Positions 54,501 to 64,000 of a DNA stretch of 64,000 bases are shown here, piece by piece. Positions within the stretch are counted from its first letter, which is position 1. Every line of letters begins with the position of its first letter. The stretch is from Lantana camara (lineage: Eukaryota; Streptophyta; Magnoliopsida; Lamiales; Verbenaceae), in the NCBI GenBank assembly GCA_037501455.1, contig CM074865.1, positions 15,012,501-15,076,500 of the forward strand, in the 5' to 3' direction. The notes below the pieces were generated by a model. The model did no database searches. It was not told where the DNA came from and worked only from the letters and a program-made list of their open reading frames with translations. Position numbers and translations under genes: made by a program.

Positions 54501-55501
54501 TCTTAGTACTTTATGTTGATGACATCCTTCTTATTGGGAATTCGAAGGATGACTTGAAAGTGACTAAGTTATGGTTATCGAACCAATTCGAGATGAAAGA
54601 TCTTGATGATGCGTCCTATATCCTTGGAATTAAAATCTATAGAGATAGATCTAGAAGGTTAATAGGACTATCGCAGTCGATGTACATTGACAAAGTATTG
54701 AAGAGATTCAATATGGAGTCAGCAAAGGTTAAGAACCTTCCTATGAGTGCAGGAACATGTCTTTCAAAGAAGATGTGTCCTAAGACTAACCTTGAGAAGG
54801 AGAGAATGACTCATACACCTTATGCGTCAGCAATAGGTAGCATAATGTATGCAATGTTATGTACTCGACCGGATGTGGCTTATGCACTTAGTGTGACAAG
54901 TCGTTTCCAATGTGACCCTGGAGATGGTCACTGGGCTGCCGTGAAGAATATTCTTAAGTACTTGAAAAGTACTAAAGATTTATTCTTAGTTTACGGAGGT
55001 CAGAAAGATCTTACTGTCGAAGGATACAGCGATGCAAGTTTTGCATCTGACTTAGATGATTTTAAGTCAATGTCAGGATACATTTTCTGCCTGAACGGCG
55101 GAGCAGTGAGTTGAAAGAGTTCCAAGCAAACAACCACTGCAGATTCGACCACTGAGGCCGAATACTTAGCTGCAAATGATGCAGCTAAGGAAGGTGTTTG
55201 GATTAGAAACTTCATTCAAGAGTTGAATGTTGTTCCTAGCATGAAAGACCCCATTACTGTGTTTTGTGACAACACTGGGGCGGTTACTCAAGCAAGAGAA
55301 CCAAGATCTCACCAACGGACCAAGCACATTATGAGGAAGCATCACATAATCCGTGATATTATCAAAAGAGGAGATGTGCAAATCGAGAGGGTCACATCAG
55401 CAGAGAACGTGGCAGATCCACTTACTAAACCCCTTAGTCGAGAAGCTTTCCAAGGTCATCTTCAGAAGATGGGACTTAGAGTAGCTTTAGAATGGCTTTG
55501 A
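51581..55501 (+). pseudogene. Copia-B gag-pol with three in-frame stop codons
   Basis: One reading frame of about 1306 codons carries all domains: gag (MATKNPLVSILESNKLTG), CCHC knuckle (CFHCGKAGHWRRNC, near 52347), protease with VLDTGCGTHICND (near 52460), integrase zinc region ([14 protein letters not shown]), integrase core ([19 protein letters not shown]), reverse transcriptase (KMDVKT-type, LVLYVDDILLIG near 54510) and RNase H (TTEAEYLAAND near 55150, then ADPLTKPLS). Stops: TAG at 53033 (TTG in Copia-A), TAG at 53306 (CAG in Copia-A) and TGA at 55112 (TGG in Copia-A). No frameshift is seen between these stops. The frame thus looks freshly disabled, or the copy was mobilised by proteins from an intact relative. 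Confidence 0.93.
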
Positions 55502-55517
55502 CGGGCAAGTGGGAGAT

Positions 55518-57486
55518 TGTTAGGAATAGTGCCCTAGAAAGCCGATTGTATATCCGCTTTGTGCTTTTCCTTATTGTAATCACAGACAATCTTTGAATGA
55601 AATAACGAATTGAGGCAACACTTCTTTATATGCTCTTGTTTGGTATGCGTTTACTTTAGCTGTGCATGTATGAGAACTCCCCTAATCCTGATGACTTTAG
55701 GACTCTACCATTTAGGTGAAATGGTTCATGAAACGAGCCCTATATCACATAAGTCATGATTAGTAAAATACTCCAAGCCGATGAGTCCTACCGACAGTGG
55801 GAGTGTCAACCTGACTCCTCTAAGGCTTGCTTGTGGGATCACGCCCTTAAGAAGGACCACCTTGTTTCATGGAGGTGCAAAGTGTATGGTTGATACGTGC
55901 GTGATACATGAGGGTGCTTACTTTAATAAGTAAGTTAACTGAGGTGCCCCGTGTGAGAAGATTCCTAAATGGGAAAGGAAGTTTCTATTTCAGGAAATGG
56001 AAACTTCCAGATTAGGAAATATCTCACGAGTCATTGATGTGATTAATTGATCCTTAGACTTGAGGTTCCTTGTCACTTTATGAGTTAACTCTGTAGTCTT
56101 AGGTATAAGCTTTAAAGGGTGTCGCCTTAGACAACTGATTCAAGGCTTATGCTGGGGCTGCACAAGTGATTCATGAAAGTGAATGAGAATCAAGAAAGGA
56201 CCTACACTTGCATTTGCAAGGTGATCTCTTATTGTGTAAGTCATTCATATGCCATATGGAGTCCTTGGCCAAGGCAGTAGATCAAGATATCAAGAAAAGG
56301 GTTTCTTGGATTGAGATCAAATGGATATGAAATGCACTTAGCTTTAAGACCGGATTATTAGGGTTCTGATTATTCCCTTGCCCTAGATCTTGGTTGAGAG
56401 ATAGTAAGTAGGAGGATTGTATCTCACATGAATCAATGACTTAAAGGTTCTGTCGAATCCGAACATTCCAATTCAGCTAGGGGCTAAACACTTGTTGCTA
56501 GACTATGGTCGTTTAATCTGTGGACTGATTAATTAATTAGTGAATTAATTAATTAGGGTCACTGCTAATTGAATTGAGAACCTAGAGGGTCACACACAAC
56601 AACTTGGTTACATGAGTTGAGGCTTGAAAATGATTAAACGAGTTAATCGGGCCAAGAGGGTTCCACACATGTGAAATCACACGTGTGGCTCACGTGAGTG
56701 ACACGTGTCACTGTGACACGTGTCACACACGTGTGGATATATATATATTATATATATATATGTATTAAATAATTAAATGTGTTAATTATTTAATAGACTT
56801 TGGTTTAATTTTGAATTAAAAAGAAAGTCTTATTTTGGAGAAAATAATCTAGTTAATTAATTACGAATTAATTAATTAGATAAAAATAAGTTATTTAATT
56901 TTATAATAAATAAAGTATAAAAATTATCCAAAAATAGTTTGGATATTTTTTAGCTCTCTTAAAAGTTGACTTGAATTAGAATTCAAAGTCAAAGTTGGAA
57001 AATACTTGATGATCAAGTAATAGGAGAGAGAGGAACCAAGAACCAAATCCTTGCCCAACAAGGAATAGGATCGGCGCCCCTCTCCCTTTCCTATATATAG
57101 GGGAGCTCATGCTCCCCTTTAGAGCTAATTGGCAATTCTTTTGGTTCATGTGTTGAACACCTTCCTTTCTCCAAGATCAAATAAACCCTAGGTTAAGCCT
57201 AAACACTAACTAGAGAACTAGCATCCTTACTAGTTAGATTGTGATCAAGTTGGTGGACTTTCTCTAGAGACTTCAAGTTAGAAGTTTGAAGATTCGAGCT
57301 TTACCAAGGAGAGGGGATCAAGCCGCGAGAAGAGCGTTCTTGGGTGGCTTGAAACGCTTCAAGAAAGAATAAAAGAAAAGTAAGTTTTCTTTCTCTACGA
57401 ATTTGGTTACACGATTGCGAGTCCAAGGTCCTTTTGTTGGGAAAATTTTTTAAATTCCGCTGCTTTCTGATTCGTGTTTTCCAACA
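55518..57486 (+). repeat. Copia-B 3' LTR
   Basis: 1969 bp, almost identical to the 5' LTR; a 7-bp duplication (GAACCAA, near 57036) accounts for the length difference. All promoter motifs are repeated here, so it could drive outward transcription into LTR C. Confidence 0.96.
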
Positions 57487-59195
57487 CTTTCTACTTTAGA
57501 TTCCATAGTAGGTTTCCTCTAAAGTAATAATCCACACCAACCTAGATTCAAATCATGTTAGGGAAAGTGCTAGCGATATAACATGTGTAAACAAAGAAAC
57601 ATAAAACGAGAAGGAAGAGAGCAAGAAAATTCTCCCAAATTCTTGAAGCTATGTAGATTGGGCGTGAATCCCAAGTCACACATAAGGTGAAAAATTCGAA
57701 CCCCTTGGCTTATTTATAGCCTGGGGTTCGAACCCCAAACTCTAATCGGAATCGGATTCCAACTTTGACTTTTCTTCTATTTTCTTTCTCTCCAAGTAAT
57801 AGGAATCTTATTCAAAATAAGATATCTATTCTTCTAGAAAAAGAGTTCCTAACTAATTAGGAATATTTAATTATTCCAATAATAATTAAATATCTTATTT
57901 CAACAATATTTATTCTAATCATATTAGAATTAATATTTACTAGAATAATAAATAGAAGATATTTAGTATTTATTTATTTATTTATTCTAATCAAATTAGA
58001 ATAACTTAAATAATTAAATACTTAGAATTAATTCTCTAATTAATTCCTAGAAGGTCTTTAGAATTAATTCTCTTAATTAATTCTAATGAGCTAAAATTAA
58101 TTTTAATTTTATTTGGCTTCATAATTAATTGTCTTAATTAATTATATTAGGGATTTATAATTAATTCTCCTAATTAATTATACTTGGGCTTTATAATTAA
58201 TTCTCCAATTAATTAACATATGATCCGATTTCTCAATCGGACCATACACCCAACTCGAGCTCACGTACCACACGTGTACATTACACGCGTGGTCTCGTTT
58301 CGATCAACTATTTGATCTTTCCTTCAATACCCTTTGAATCTGGCATTTATGTGTGACCCTCTAGGTTCATTTTCAGTTAGCAGTGAGACTAATACGCTTT
58401 ATTAGTTCACAGATCACACGACCATAATCTAGCAACAGGTGTGTGACCCCTACCCGAACAATGAATATATATTTGAAAGAACCTTTCAGTCAATGACAAC
58501 TTATGAGGTAAGATCCTCCTTCCATCCCATCTCTCGATTAAGATCTAGGGCATAGGAATAATAAGAGTCCTACTAACCTCAATCTTAAAGCTAAGTTCAT
58601 TTCATATCCATTTGATCTCAATCCAAGAAACTCTTTTCTTGGTGTCTTGATCCACTACCTCGGCCGAGGGTTTAGGATGGCATATGAACGACTTATGCAA
58701 TAAGAGATCTTCTTACATTTAAGCAAGTATAGGTCCTTTGTTGATTCTCATATACTTCCATGTGCCACTTGTGCAGCCCCAGCATAAGCCTTGAGTCAGT
58801 TGTCTAAGGTGACACCCTTTAAAGCTTATACCAAAGACTACAGAGTTAGCCCACAAAGCATCAATGGAATCTCAAGTCAAAGGATTAATTTACTCACACC
58901 ATTGACCTGTGAGATATTTCCTAATCTGGAAGTTTCTATTTCTAGGTATAAAAACTTCCTTTCCCATTTAGGAATCTTCTCACGCGGGACACCTCAGTGT
59001 ACCCGTTTTAATAACGAGGTATTGCGTACGCATCAACTTATGCACTTTACACCCCATGAAACAGGATAATCCTTCTTAAGGACGCAATCCCACGAGCAAG
59101 TCTCAATCGAGCCTAATCAACACTCCCACTGTTAGTTGGGCTCATCGACTTGGAGTGGTTTCTAATCCGGCCTTAAGTTAAGGCTTGTTTCATGT
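57487..59195 (-). repeat. LTR C, right piece
   Basis: Continuation of LTR C after Copia-B (CTTTCTACTTTAGATTCC). It is in minus orientation, with a TATA box (TATAAATA on the minus strand) inside GGCT..AGCC arms at 57707-57721. An adjoining palindrome GGGGTTCGAACCCC lies at 57723-57736 and a half copy at 57695-57704. A CCACACGTGTAC box is near 58266. The LTR stops near 59195 without its TTCCCAACA end, where it fuses to LTR E. Confidence 0.8.
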
Positions 59196-60066
59196 GGGAG
59201 AAGGAGAATTTTGTCTATCAATCTCCTAGGGGTTCGAACCCCTTATATTTATAGCTATGGGGTTCGAACCCTATCTCCTATTAGAGATAGGATTTTGACC
59301 CACTAGCTAGTATATTCTTTGCTTGGAGAGAAAGATTCTTACTTTGACCAACTTGTCCAGCAAGAATAATATCTAACTCTTTTAGATATATTTTATTTTA
59401 CTTTATTTATTTTATAATAAATAACTTGAAGCTAATAATTAATTAATTCACAATCAATTATTTATTAGACTTTATTTCTCCAAATTAGAACTTTAATATT
59501 GATTCATAATTAATTTAAAGTTTATTAAATAATTAATCAAAATTAATTATTCAATTAACACATACACGCGTGACCACACGTGTCCGACACATGTCCCACA
59601 CGTGTCCGACACATGTTCCACACATGTGGACCCCACCAATCTCCTATTAGTCCGATTAACTCGTTTAATCGATTTCAAGCCTTAATCCACGTGATCGCGT
59701 TGTTATGTGTGACCCTCTAGGTTCTTAGTTCAATTAGCAGTGACCCTAATTAATTAATCAGTCCACAGATCATACGACCATAGTCTAGCAACAGGTATAT
59801 GACCCCTAGCTGAATAAGAATGTCTCAATTCAAAAGAACCTTTAAGTCATTGACATATGTAAGATACAATCCTCCTACGTCCCATCTCTCAATCAAGATG
59901 TAGGGCAAGGGAATAACTAGAACCCTAATAATCTCGATCCTAAAGTTAAGTGCATTTCATATCCATTTGACCTCAATCCAAGAAACTCATTTCTTGATGT
60001 CTTGATCCACGACCTTGGCCAAGTACTCCTAGATGGCATATGAATGACTTACACAATAAGAGATCA
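59196..60066 (-). repeat. LTR E, both ends missing
   Basis: An LTR of the same broad copia group in minus orientation. It contains GGGGTTCGAACCCC at 59229-59242 and again (one base shorter) at 59259-59271, flanking a TATA-like TATAAATATA (minus strand). A cluster of ACACGTGT and ACACATGT words lies at 59565-59630. The sequence from 59690 onwards matches the reverse complement of the Copia-B LTR. It ends at AAGAGATCA where LTR F begins. Confidence 0.75.
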
Positions 60067-61642
60067 GCTGGATGGTTGGCCCAGAACAGTAGCGGTCCGG
60101 GACCACATTTTAAAATTTTTATTATAATACAAGTATTAAAATATTTCTAAAATATTTTAATACAAAAAGTGAAAGACTAGCCGGATCTACTCAAGTATAT
60201 ACATGCAATTGATAAAAAAATTTAAATCAATTAAGCAGATAAATATCTAACGTGCAATTAACACTTAAGAGCATATAATTTATCATGCTTAAAATAATAT
60301 AACTGAAAATTATTATCATACTGCAAACATGGCTATCTAACGACATTTTTCCATCTCCATTCCCACTCGTGAGACCGGCAGAGCTTCCCTGCAACAACCC
60401 CAGAGAAACCCTCGGAGTGTGGGCTCCGAAAGTATTTCTCTAAATACTTAGAGAAAATAAACTTTAAACTAGAAAACCCTTTTCAAGGTTTAATCACCCG
60501 AAATTAGGCGTTTTATATATAAACACCTAATTAAAATTAATTTCAAAATAAATCGGAATTAACTAGGAGAAAAGGGATATGGTTTCAAAGCTAAGAACTA
60601 GCCAAAACCTCTCCTAAAGTTATGAGAAAAATTATGCCAAGGATCAGCCTATTTATAGGCAAAAGTTCAGGGGTAAAAAGGTCATTTCGGGCATAAATAC
60701 AAGGGTAATATAGTCATTTTGCACTCCCACTTGTTCAACTTGCAAAATTGACGGAATATGAGGGCACCACGTTGAAGGTCTCGTCGCCACGAGTCCAGCG
60801 CCACCAGCCACGCGCCAATCAGAGCAGCCACGGCGGCGCGTGTCATGCACTAGCAGCTAGGGCTTCAAACCCTTGAACCGGCTTGACCGAACCCGGTTCG
60901 GTCCGGTTCGACACATGACCTATCCACGTATTGCCACGTATCCGGGTCGAACTCCCGACCCGTTGGCCCGTATCCGTGACCCGTTGATCGGCCCGGTCCA
61001 GATCCAATTTGGACCATCCGCGTGCAATGACGTGGCGCAATCTGCGCCGTACACGTGGCACGCCACTTGGCGTCCTGTCGGCGCCACCTCATGTTTGTCT
61101 GCTGACGTAGCATGCCACGTGGGCAATATTTTTTATTTATTTTTTAAATAAAATTTTATTTTCTCCAAAATAAAATTTCAGGTATTTCCAACTCTTTGGA
61201 ACTTGATTTATTTTCTTAAAATAAATCCCTTGGCTATTTTCAAACACTTTGAAAATTTCATTTCTCTTTCTCCGTTTAATATTTTCTCTTCGGGTTTTCA
61301 ATTTGGGGCTTGCAGGGGGACCTGCAGGACTAATTAATTTTAGCTCCAAATGGGTTAATATATTATCATCCCATGATAATAATTAATTACCATTTAACAA
61401 TATTTAATTCCACTAAATAAATATTGTTGCACTCTAAAATTAGAGCAAATTACATTTTTGGACCCATAGGATTGGGCGATTTGCAATTTTGGTCCCATTC
61501 TTTTAAAATTTGACAATTTTGGTCCCGTAGGTTTCAATTTGTGACAATTTTGGTCCCAACCGTCAATTTTTGGACGGAAACTGTTAAATACATTTGTGGG
61601 CGGCAAGTCAAATACAATGTTTGACAAAAAAATTAGTAAATA

Positions 61643-61708
61643 GGCAGCTATAGCCCAGCGGTAGCGAGGCTCTCTCCTTTATGAGAGGTTTCAGGTTCGA
61701 ACCTGGGC
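61643..61708 (+). other. tRNA-like sequence in the left inverted repeat (A box and B box)
   Basis: TAGCCCAGCGG (61651-61661) fits the pol III A-box consensus TRGYNNARNGG exactly, and GGTTCGAACCT (61694-61704) is one or two bases from the B-box consensus GGTTCGANTCC. Between them CTCTC-CTTTAT-GAGAG can form an anticodon-like arm, and CAGG-TTCGAA-CCTG a T-like arm. The acceptor ends do not pair, so this is not a functional tRNA gene. It may be a pol III promoter relic or an active one. Confidence 0.75.
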
Positions 61709-61734
61709 AAAACAACTCTTTTTTTGTCAAATAA

Positions 61735-62215
61735 TTATTATGTTAATATTTTAAATAATATTTAATAAATATATTAAATAATAAATATTTTAATAAATAT
61801 TAAATAAATATATTAAATAATATTATATTTATTTTAACATAATAATTACACGTATATAATATATAAATAAAAATATTATGTGTATAAATATTCTACTAAA
61901 TATAATATACAAATATATATCATAGCTTAAAAAATATTTTAACATAATGATATATTATATTTTTATAAATATTATACTAAGTATTTTATACAAATATATA
62001 TATATTAATGTATATAATATATACTAAAAAAAATATACAAATATATATCATAGCTTAAAAAATACTTTAACATAATGATATATTATATTTTTATTTTAAC
62101 TTAATAATATATTTATATTATTTTATTATTAGAATTTATTTATATTTTAACATAATAATATAATATATGAATACATAATATACATTTTATACGTATATAT
62201 TATATATTATATATA

Positions 62216-62269
<54 letters not shown>

Positions 62270-62890
62270 TAATGTGTATAATATATAATATAATATATAA
62301 ATACATAATATTTAATATATATAGTATATAAATATTATTTTGTATAAATACAAAATATTCTTTTTATACGTATACATATTATATATTATATATATTAATA
62401 TTATATATATATATGTATATATTAAAGTATATAATATATAATATAATATATAAATACATAATATTTAATATATATATAGTATATAAATATTATTTTTTAT
62501 AAATACAAAATATACATTTTAAACGTATATATTATATATATATATATATATATTAATGTATATAATATATAGTAAATATAATATATTATTATGTTAAAAT
62601 ATTTTTTAAATTATAATATTAGTTAATATATTTATTTAATATTTATTAAAATATTTATTATTTAATATATTTATTAAATATTATTTAAAATATAAATATA
62701 TTTCTATGATAAAATAAAAATATAATATATTATCATGTTAAAATAAATATAATATTATTTAATATATTTATTAAAATATTTATTATTTAAAATATTAAAT
62801 ATATTATTATGTTAAAATAAAAATATAATATATTATCATGTTAAAATAAATATAATATTATTTAAAATATTTATTTATAATATTAGCATA
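61735..62890. repeat. TA-rich low-complexity core of the MULE-type element
   Basis: Almost pure A/T made of TATATA, AATATT and TTTAATATATTTATT words, including a (TA)n run at about 62226-62262. Longer inexact repeats are visible, such as ATATTATATATATTAATATTATATATATATATG-type blocks near 62200 and 62380. The right half is partly the mirror of the left, so the whole element can fold back. Confidence 0.85.
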
Positions 62891-62925
62891 ATAATTATTT
62901 GACCAAAAATAAAATTGCTTTACCC

Positions 62926-62985
62926 AGGTTCGAAAGTGGGACCTCTAATAGAGGAGAGAGCCCGCTACCGCTGGGCTACAGCTGC
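62926..62985 (-). other. tRNA-like sequence in the right inverted repeat
   Basis: On the minus strand the A box TAGCCCAGCGG (62978-62968) is identical to the left copy, as are the next five bases. Here the D-arm is perfect: AGCCC, loop AGCGGTAGC, GGGCT. The B box reads CTTTCGAACCT (62936-62926), slightly weaker than in the left arm. A CCCA/TGGG T-like stem is possible. The two copies point outwards from the core in opposite directions. Confidence 0.72.
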
Positions 62986-63994
62986 CAATTTGTTTATTTT
63001 TTTGTCAAAAAGCGTATTTGACTTTTCACCCACAAATGCATTTAACGGTTTCCATCCAAAAATTGACGGTTGGGACCACAATTGTCACAAATTGAAACCT
63101 ACGGGACCAAAATTGTCAAATTTTAAAAGAATGGGACCAAAATTGCAAATCGCCCAATCCTATGGGACCAAAAATGTAATTTGCTCCTAAAATTAATTAA
63201 ATTATTCACGAATTTCTCGATCTAGAATAATTTCGCATTTCACTCCTCCGTGTAGATATCCATGAAAAATAAATTGCAACTACTATCATTTATTTTTCAT
63301 TTCTAATTTTGAAATTTATTGATTCGTCTTAAGTTCAAATTCTCTGTATGTGAAACACATTCAACATACAACTTCGGTGACGTATCACGCGAAGTGCTTT
63401 GGCCAAAGTCTTAATTCGAACTTTTACAAATCTATTTCAAGGATATCTCTTACCTTCCAGCAAGGCCACAGATTCCTCGATCAATATAACTCTTTAACGC
63501 ATTTCATGTAATCACCGAACATACAAAGTATTTTGGCCACCCATTACCGAGACCTCACATCGAGTATGTTACAGTGACCAACACTACATGCCTAAAGTCG
63601 AAATATTATCAGGATTAAGAGTACAATGCTTCCTGAGATTTTATTCATTTTAGATAGCAGTATAAAATAAATAATCTCAGTGGTCCAGTTCGATGTTTCC
63701 AATCCTATTGAAAATCATCAACGTGTTATAATTGGAATCACCATTCCCTATGACGAAAGACTAGTCATCATATATAACCACGTTATAGTCTTGATAAGAA
63801 CATATTCTTATCTTACCGACTAGAACTTTAATGACACGTGATTTCGGTATTCAAAGTCTTTTCCTATGAAACACATTTCATATAACAATACCATCACACG
63901 CCATTAATTATCAATATGTGAAATACTCACAACTTGCTGCAAATTCAGTTTTATTAATTCAATAAATTGAATTTTCAGGGCACCATTCCCAACA

Positions 63995-64000
63995 ATCTCC
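63995..64000 (-). other. First bases inside the next copia element
   Basis: ATCTCC on the plus strand is the complement of GGAGAT, the end of the polypurine tract seen in Copia-A and Copia-B. The element body lies to the right of the window. Confidence 0.7.

Larger units (their letters stand above)
47339..57486 (+). mobile_element. Copia-B: 10.15-kb young Ty1/copia retrotransposon inside LTR C
   Basis: LTRs of 1962 bp (47339-49300) and 1969 bp (55518-57486) flank gag-pol on the plus strand. A perfect duplication CTTTC lies at 47334-47338 and 57487-57491. The primer site AGTGGTATCAGAGCC follows the 5' LTR at 49301; the polypurine tract AAGTGGGAGAT precedes the 3' LTR. By eye the LTRs differ by only about 7 substitutions and one 7-bp indel, so this is the most recent large insertion in the window. 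The leader is 2.28 kb. Despite its youth gag-pol has three in-frame stops. Confidence 0.96.
61443..63186. mobile_element. MULE-type inverted-repeat element, 1744 bp, with tRNA-like ends
   Basis: The left end GAGCAAATTACATTTTTGG and the right end CCAAAAATGTAATTTGCTC are perfect inverted repeats, and the arms stay similar for about 290 bp each (61443-61735 and 62890-63186). Repeated TTTTGGTCCC phrases are typical of such plant elements. A perfect 9-bp duplication CTAAAATTA lies at 61434-61442 and 63187-63195, the size made by Mutator-type transposases. The interior is about 1.15 kb of TA-rich simple sequence. No transposase frame exists. Each arm contains a tRNA-like segment. Confidence 0.92.
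60067..63994 (-). repeat. LTR F (split by a MULE-type element); its retroelement continues beyond the window
   Basis: The right end reads CACCATTCCCAACA followed by ATCTCC, the complement of a copia polypurine tract, so this is the 3' LTR of a minus-strand element whose body lies to the right of base 64000. The left border near 60067 is inferred from loss of LTR E similarity. A TATA box lies in the palindrome GCCTATAAATAGGC (minus strand) at 60647-60660. Removing the 61443-63186 insertion leaves about 2.2 kb. A GC-rich section at 60760-61130 has several ACGTGGC words. Confidence 0.7.

Noticed and set aside
60843..61151. Overlapping frames in the GC-rich part of LTR F
   Set aside because: Open on both strands because of base composition; no protein motif, and they lie in LTR sequence.
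61643..61708. A genuine tRNA gene
   Set aside because: A and B boxes are present, but the acceptor ends do not pair, the stems are incomplete, and a mirror copy sits in the other inverted repeat. It is a tRNA-like module of a transposon.

Overview
This is a repeat-dense plant nuclear window, most likely from a dicot. The support is an EXO70 exocyst gene with plant-type introns, a plant-specific single-exon gene of the DUF7950 type, and an abundance of plant Ty1/copia, Ty3/gypsy, L1, TRIM, MULE and MITE sequences. Only three protein-coding loci look intact: a two-exon GRF zinc-finger/coiled-coil/membrane protein (2627-3257, minus), EXO70 (13575-16046, minus) and the DUF7950-type protein (32536-33594, minus). 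Almost everything else is transposon, and much of it is nested; many boundaries can be fixed to the base by target-site duplications (TSDs).

Layout, left half. 1-3690 is a Mutator-like element: a decayed, intron-containing MuDR-type transposase on the plus strand, tail to tail with the intact GRF gene on the minus strand, an arrangement like maize MuDR. 3950-5665 is a diverged LTR fragment. 5740-13426 is an L1-type LINE split by a 3.56-kb solo LTR (8822-12380, TSD CCCTC). EXO70 lies just beyond the LINE tail. 17761-18684 is a fold-back element. 18822-25658 is a decayed copia element on the minus strand (TSD GAAAA) that itself carries a TRIM (20882-21368, TSD TCTTG). 26120-30217 is a second L1 that has lost its reverse-transcriptase core and carries a multimeric TRIM array (27593-28369, TSD GAGGG).

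Layout, right half. After the DUF7950-type gene come a 346-bp MULE-type MITE (34061-34406), a gypsy gag relic (35506-36722) and then a continuous LTR nest to the end of the window. Copia-A (36926-46992, minus, TSD GTTTG) sits inside an older LTR (D). LTR C also sits in D. Copia-B (47339-57486, plus, TSD CTTTC) sits inside LTR C. LTRs E and F follow. LTR F carries a 1744-bp MULE-type inverted-repeat element (61443-63186, 9-bp TSD CTAAAATTA).

Most interesting signals: tRNA-like sequences with A and B boxes inside both terminal inverted repeats of the 61443-63186 element; a motif with core CGAGTCGTGGG repeated four times in the untranslated leader of both Copia-A and Copia-B; CpG-dense GC islands at the same leader position in both; five CACGTG boxes in 54 bp of the Copia-B LTR; TATA boxes lying in different palindromes in related LTRs; and the intact GRF gene beside a dead transposase. 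Divergence values were counted by eye and are approximate. No database search was possible.
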